Positions 28,886 through 32,085 of a DNA stretch of 32,085 bases are shown here, in pieces (within the stretch, counting starts at the first letter, position 1; the number at the start of each line of letters is the position of its first letter). The notes beneath the pieces are model-generated. The model ran no database searches, had not been told where the DNA came from, and worked only from the letters and a program-made list of their open reading frames with translations. The position numbers and the translations under genes are program-made. Source of the DNA: Lachnospiraceae bacterium (GTDB lineage Bacteria; Bacillota; Clostridia; Lachnospirales; Lachnospiraceae); contig JAFUZJ010000044.1 in NCBI GenBank assembly GCA_017476665.1, forward strand, positions 1 to 32,085. Reading direction: 5' to 3'.

Positions 28886-29851
28886 ATGTATACAAAAGAA
28901 GTGAAGGATAGCATTAATGTTATTCTCCAGAACAAGAATGGGATAGAAGTATATTTTGTACTGAAAAAGGGAAATAGAAAGTTTATTAAAATCGCCAATA
29001 TAGCAGACGAGGTGGGAAAGAAGAATACTACATCAGATGAAATGTTGGCAGGGTTTTGTAAGGTGGTTCAAAATACATTTGATGCATATGACGACGATAC
29101 GGAGATATTGAAACTTTCATCGGCAGATGAACGCAAAAATGGGCTATATTACTATGATTTAGAAGAATTGCCAGAAGAAATGCTGATGATGGAGCGGGTT
29201 ATAGAGAAGAATTCCGAATTTGAGACATTTGATTTTCGGGAGGATAATTTTGCAGAAATTATTGCTTTTATTGCAGTTATAGGGAATGCAGAAGATAGAT
29301 TTGTGTTGTATAAACAACAGTATTCCATCAGTTTGCTGAAACGTGATAAATATATGCTTACTCCTGTCCCGCACAGTGACAGGCTGAAAAAGGTAGATCA
29401 GGATATTTTGAGAGTGGATTTTAATTTTCAGTTTTGTTTGTTAAACGGTCGTTTTTATGTTTCTGATGTGGACAAGATGGAAAAAATTTGCGGCTTCCAC
29501 ACGTTGATTGTGAAAGAAGCTATGAAGAGTATTGATATGATTGCCAGTGTTGGTATTTTGGAAAATGTTGAGGTGTTGGAAGACGAACTGGAAAATGTTA
29601 CATTTGCAAGAAAGCTGACCAGAGTATATAAGGATTCTAAGATATTGGGAAAGATTCCAAACAAAACTATTATAGATTTTACCACAAAACATAAATACTT
29701 TAAGAAGAATCCGCTAAAATCTTCTGGTGATAAATTTGTATTAGATACCAAGAAGTCCAAAGAGATTTTTTTAAAGTTAATGAATGATGATTTTTTGCGG
29801 TCGGAGTTGACGAATGAGGAATATGAATCGCTGGCGAAGAATGGGATGTAG
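28886..29851 (+). CDS. kwaB: KwaB-like (DUF4868) effector of a Kiwa anti-phage system
   Basis: A 321-aa soluble protein matching the DUF4868/KwaB architecture: an N-terminal alpha/beta domain with an acidic central part, then the hallmark strand-helix segment ILRVDFNFQFCLLNGRFYVS followed by DVDKMEKICGFHTLIVKEAM and a basic C-terminal region (IIDFTTKHKYFKKNPLKSS). KwaB proteins bind DNA and, with membrane-bound KwaA, stop phage replication. The length is the usual one. AAGGAGG at 28870-28876, inside the end of kwaA, drives its translation, so the two genes are coupled. A DarT-like toxin gene starts 33 bases after the stop. I see no truncation or frameshift. Confidence 0.82.
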   Translation: MYTKEVKDSINVILQNKNGIEVYFVLKKGNRKFIKIANIADEVGKKNTTSDEMLAGFCKVVQNTFDAYDDDTEILKLSSADERKNGLYYYDLEELPEEMLMMERVIEKNSEFETFDFREDNFAEIIAFIAVIGNAEDRFVLYKQQYSISLLKRDKYMLTPVPHSDRLKKVDQDILRVDFNFQFCLLNGRFYVSDVDKMEKICGFHTLIVKEAMKSIDMIASVGILENVEVLEDELENVTFARKLTRVYKDSKILGKIPNKTIIDFTTKHKYFKKNPLKSSGDKFVLDTKKSKEIFLKLMNDDFLRSELTNEEYESLAKNGM

Positions 29852-29884
29852 TATGATTTGAAAGCATAGAATGGAGGAATGTGA

Positions 29885-30520
29885 GTGACAGACAAAAGAC
29901 AAATTATTGAAGATGCACGCAATAGGGGTATGCAATATTGCGTGCATTTTACAAATGCAAAAAATCTTCCCAATATTTTAAAATATGGTATTCTTTCTAA
30001 GGATGATTTGGAAAACAGAGAGATTGAATATTGCTATAATGATAGTTTTCGCTTGGATGGTTTGGAGGACGCAGTATCAGTATCAGTTTCTTTTCCGAAC
30101 TATAAAATGTTCTATCCACTGCATTGCAATGATTCTAATAATGAATGGGTAGTATTATTACTTGATGCAGAAAAGGTCTTGAAATTGAATTGTGCATTTT
30201 GTTATACTAATGCTGCCAATGCAGCTATTTCTTCTTTACCGCTGGAGGAGAGAATGAGTTTATCTGCTTTTGAAGCAATGTTTGCGGAAAAACAAGAGGG
30301 GTATACTCGGAGAGATATGGAATTGGCGGCAAATGAACCAACAGATCCACAGGCAGAAATTCTGGTGTTTGATCCTATACCGGTTACGGCAATTATTGGT
30401 GCAATGTTTAAGGATTGTTTTGCGATGAATAAATACATGCAATTGCTCCAAAACACAGGAATTGATTTTAAAGTTGACAAGGAATATTATTATGCGCGGC
30501 ATGATTATAAGTATTGGTGA
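29885..30520 (+). CDS. darT: DarT-like DNA ADP-ribosyltransferase toxin
   Basis: A 211-aa toxin of the DarT (DUF4433) family, which attaches ADP-ribose from NAD to bases in DNA. NAD-binding residues are H21-F22-T23 in YCVHFTNAKNLPNIL, an arginine follows at R56 (SFRLDGLEDAVSVSVSFPNY), and the catalytic glutamate is E158 in DPQAEILVFDPIPV. The loop and FPNYKMFYPL pattern suit the DarT1 branch, whose partner is a NADAR antitoxin rather than a macrodomain DarG, and the next gene is indeed NADAR-like. It starts at GTG 29885 with GGAGG seven bases ahead; a weak start may limit toxin output. It is read in line with kwaAB, so it is either part of that operon or a captured neighbour. Confidence 0.85.
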   Translation: MTDKRQIIEDARNRGMQYCVHFTNAKNLPNILKYGILSKDDLENREIEYCYNDSFRLDGLEDAVSVSVSFPNYKMFYPLHCNDSNNEWVVLLLDAEKVLKLNCAFCYTNAANAAISSLPLEERMSLSAFEAMFAEKQEGYTRRDMELAANEPTDPQAEILVFDPIPVTAIIGAMFKDCFAMNKYMQLLQNTGIDFKVDKEYYYARHDYKYW

Positions 30521-30541
30521 TGAAAAGAGGGGAGGCAGGAG

Positions 30542-31246
30542 ATGGCGCAAAGACCAATTTTTCACTCGGTTTTGCAAAAACCTTTTTATGAGACAGTGAA
30601 TGTTGATTTTCAATTTTACCCAGGTTTTTCTGTATCACAAAAGCAGAAATCCATTATAAGTCTGCATGAAGAATATAGTAAACTATATCCAGACAGTAAT
30701 CTTCTTGAAATATCCTCTAAAAGCCAATCTTCGTTAGGCGTGTCTTTAAGTGCATTTAATTTAAATATTAAAACATCAAAACGAAGTTTTTCTGTTGAAT
30801 GTGCGTTTCAAGGGAGTAAAGTTTTTGAAAAGGGGGGACCATATGCTGATTTATTGGATAAAAGTTCAAGAGAAGCTAAGAAGGATCCGCGCTTACGTGA
30901 AAGTGGCAAATTAATTGCATTTAAGTATTTTGATATCCAATATCCACTTGAACCGAAAGATTTCTTTTATAACTGGATATATATTAATGCCTTAAATCTG
31001 AATAAAGAACTGACTGAGGATGTTTTGAAATACGATAGTTTTTCGGACATTGAGTTTAATCCGGAAAAGTCATTAAATTGTCAGGCAAAGGCAGTGGCCA
31101 TTTTTGTGGGGTTATCAAAACAGAATTTGCGTGCAAAGGCACTTGAGTCGCCTGATAACTTTCTAGAAATAGTATACGGAGTGGGCGCAAACCAGAACCA
31201 ACAATTTAACCAAATGGAGTTTAAATTTAATATTTCTGATAACTGA
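30542..31246 (+). CDS. NADAR-domain antitoxin, DarG1-like (DUF6977-type)
   Basis: A 234-aa soluble protein, likely the antitoxin of the upstream DarT. It begins MAQRPIFHSVLQKPFYETVN and contains PGFSVSQKQKSIISLHE, then FSVECAFQGSKVFEKGGPYADLL and SSREAKKDPRLRESGKLIAF, the NADAR-like core, and later KYDSFSDIEFNPEKSLNCQA. NADAR enzymes remove ADP-ribose from guanine bases, which would reverse the toxin's action. The ribosome site is double and strong (GGGGAGG plus AGGAG), consistent with antitoxin made in excess over a GTG-started toxin. The gap from darT is 21 bases. The catalytic residues cannot be assigned with certainty from sequence alone. Confidence 0.8.
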   Translation: MAQRPIFHSVLQKPFYETVNVDFQFYPGFSVSQKQKSIISLHEEYSKLYPDSNLLEISSKSQSSLGVSLSAFNLNIKTSKRSFSVECAFQGSKVFEKGGPYADLLDKSSREAKKDPRLRESGKLIAFKYFDIQYPLEPKDFFYNWIYINALNLNKELTEDVLKYDSFSDIEFNPEKSLNCQAKAVAIFVGLSKQNLRAKALESPDNFLEIVYGVGANQNQQFNQMEFKFNISDN

Positions 31247-31296
31247 GATTGCAAACAGATATTGAGTTTTTGGGGTAGAGTAGGTGGGAGAGAAAC

Positions 31297-31581
31297 ATGG
31301 ATACAGGTTACAGAGACAGGTTGTATTCGGAACTGGTAGAGAAGATTGAGGAGATGGGATATCCGAAGAGTTTCGGAGAGCAGATTGGGCAGGCGCTGGG
31401 CTCGGAGAAAGCGCTGATGCGGATGATCGGATATCTCTACAGTGTGCGTCCCAAGACGGCGGAGGAGATCGCAGATGAGATGTTGGCGATCATGAGTGAC
31501 CGGGACAGGTGGGTGCAGAAAAAACAGGCGGAGTATTATAACAGCAAATATAATGAGTTGTTGAGGAATGGGTTGGAATAA
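31297..31581 (+). CDS. 94-aa conserved helical protein, unknown function
   Basis: A small acidic protein beginning MDTGYRDRLYSELVEKIEEM, predicted all-helical with a central GSEKALMRMIGYLYSVRPKTAEEIADEMLAIMSDRD. I do not recognise a family name. Two halves of similar helix pattern suggest a helical hairpin or a dimerising bundle. Its ribosome site (GTGGGAG) and higher G+C separate it from the A+T-rich defence genes just upstream. It is followed after 14 bases by a DUF3783 protein gene, so the two are probably co-transcribed core genes. No promoter is obvious in the 50 bases between the NADAR gene and this start. Confidence 0.75.
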   Translation: MDTGYRDRLYSELVEKIEEMGYPKSFGEQIGQALGSEKALMRMIGYLYSVRPKTAEEIADEMLAIMSDRDRWVQKKQAEYYNSKYNELLRNGLE

Positions 31582-31595
31582 GAGGAGCGGGAACA

Positions 31596-31961
31596 ATGAT
31601 TTTGATGCATATTGATTCGGGGAACAAAGCCGCTGCTGTGTGCAGAGTAGCGGGGCAGATCGGAGAGACCGTCAAGCCAATCGGATATAAGGAGTTGAAC
31701 CGTACCTTGCTCAGTCTGCATACGGGCAAGGCAGTCACGAAGGAGATCAAGCTGCCGCCGTTGTACCAGATGCCGGAGCTTTTGGTGTTCATTGGGATGC
31801 CGGAGGCACGATTGGATCAGTTTCTGGATGCTTATAAGGCGGCCGGGATAGAGCCGGTGGCCCTGAAAGCAGTGGCCACGCTGCACAACAGCAATTGGAC
31901 CGTGTTTGAACTAATCGAGGCGCTGAAAGCTGAGCGGGCAGGGTTCGAGACACATAAGTAA
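31596..31961 (+). CDS. DUF3783 domain protein
   Basis: A 121-aa protein. The first 60 residues look like a small alpha/beta region starting MILMHIDSGNKAAAVCRVAG, and the C-terminal part PELLVFIGMPEARLDQFLDA followed by VALKAVATLHNSNWTVFELI matches DUF3783, a Clostridia-enriched domain of unknown role. The GAGG ribosome site is about nine bases before ATG. It follows the 94-aa gene with a 14-base gap. Nothing in it points to an enzyme active site; function is unknown. Confidence 0.8.
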   Translation: MILMHIDSGNKAAAVCRVAGQIGETVKPIGYKELNRTLLSLHTGKAVTKEIKLPPLYQMPELLVFIGMPEARLDQFLDAYKAAGIEPVALKAVATLHNSNWTVFELIEALKAERAGFETHK

Positions 31962-31996
31962 TGTGCCTATAGATATATCAGTGATTAAAATAGCGG

Positions 31997-32025
31997 TTGA
32001 CAAAATTTGAAAACAATATTAAAAT
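31997..32025 (+). promoter_or_regulatory. strong promoter for a gene beyond the window
   Basis: Consensus -35 TTGACA (31997-32002) and -10 TAAAAT (32020-32025), 17-bp spacing. The controlled gene starts outside the window. Confidence 0.7.
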
Positions 32026-32041
32026 ATCATTACAACTAATT

Positions 32042-32064
32042 CAAGTGCACATCTGGCGTTTCGC
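32042..32064 (+). repeat. second copy of the CAAGTGCA / GGCGTTTCGC leader element
   Basis: CAAGTGCA (32042-32049) and GGCGTTTCGC (32055-32064) repeat the pair found at 26152-26202. Here GGCG-TTT-CGCC forms a tiny hairpin. Confidence 0.35.
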
Positions 32065-32085
32065 CTAATTTTCACTTTGAATGAA

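Noticed and set aside
1-32085. CRISPR array, tRNA or rRNA genes
   Set aside because: No regularly spaced repeats, no tRNA-like cloverleaf with a TTCGA-type T arm in the gaps, and no rRNA-like sequence was recognised.

Overview
The window looks like a chromosomal segment of a Lachnospiraceae-type gut Clostridium. This is inferred from the gene repertoire (PPi-type phosphofructokinase, PdaA-like deacetylase, GGDEF sensors, CDP-glycerol transferase, DUF3783 protein), strong AGGAGG-like ribosome binding sites, TTGACA/TATAAT promoters and occasional GTG or TTG starts. Genus cannot be fixed from the sequence. Housekeeping blocks of moderate G+C alternate with visibly A+T-rich accessory islets.

1-4.6 kb: the 3' end of a group II intron (maturase tail, domains V and VI) has been split inside domain V by a complete IS1182-family insertion sequence. 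An A+T-rich pair follows: an unknown helical protein with a HEPN-like R-x4-H motif and a Rossmann methyltransferase-like protein. A DEDDh 3'-5' exonuclease comes next.

4.7-9.1 kb: a secreted PdaA-like polysaccharide deacetylase; a stand-alone GMP synthetase ATP-pyrophosphatase half (minus strand) transcribed divergently from a full-length guaA; and a lone type IV prepilin-like protein.

9.2-10.3 kb: an XRE repressor faces two paralogous 54-aa proteins, with a promoter that carries paired TATACC-N3-GGTATA operators. 10.3-15.6 kb: PPi-type phosphofructokinase, then a two-gene envelope unit of a CDP-glycerol glycerophosphotransferase and a striking 861-aa fusion of a YidC/Oxa1 insertase domain to a sulfatase/LTA-synthase-like domain.

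15.7-21.2 kb: a sodium:solute symporter, then a signalling cluster of a dCache sensor without an output domain, a membrane GGDEF protein, and a dCache-HAMP-GGDEF protein. 21.2-24.9 kb: the RNA ligase gene rtcB behind a long leader containing a small ORF and an intrinsic terminator; an XRE gene whose Shine-Dalgarno is sequestered by a hairpin after a 7-codon leader ORF; MazG; and an XRE-TPR regulator. A Gfo/Idh/MocA oxidoreductase lies on the minus strand (24.9-26.0 kb).

26.1-32.1 kb: accessory and defence genes interleaved with core genes. A DUF1016 PDDEXK nuclease, a metallo-beta-lactamase-fold hydrolase, then a four-gene co-directional unit: KwaA-like and KwaB-like (Kiwa anti-phage system) followed closely by a DarT-like ADP-ribosyltransferase and its NADAR-type antitoxin (DarTG1-like). 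This Kiwa plus DarT-NADAR arrangement behind one strong promoter is the best candidate for a composite defence system. Two small core-type genes (94 aa and a DUF3783 protein) and a strong promoter close the window.
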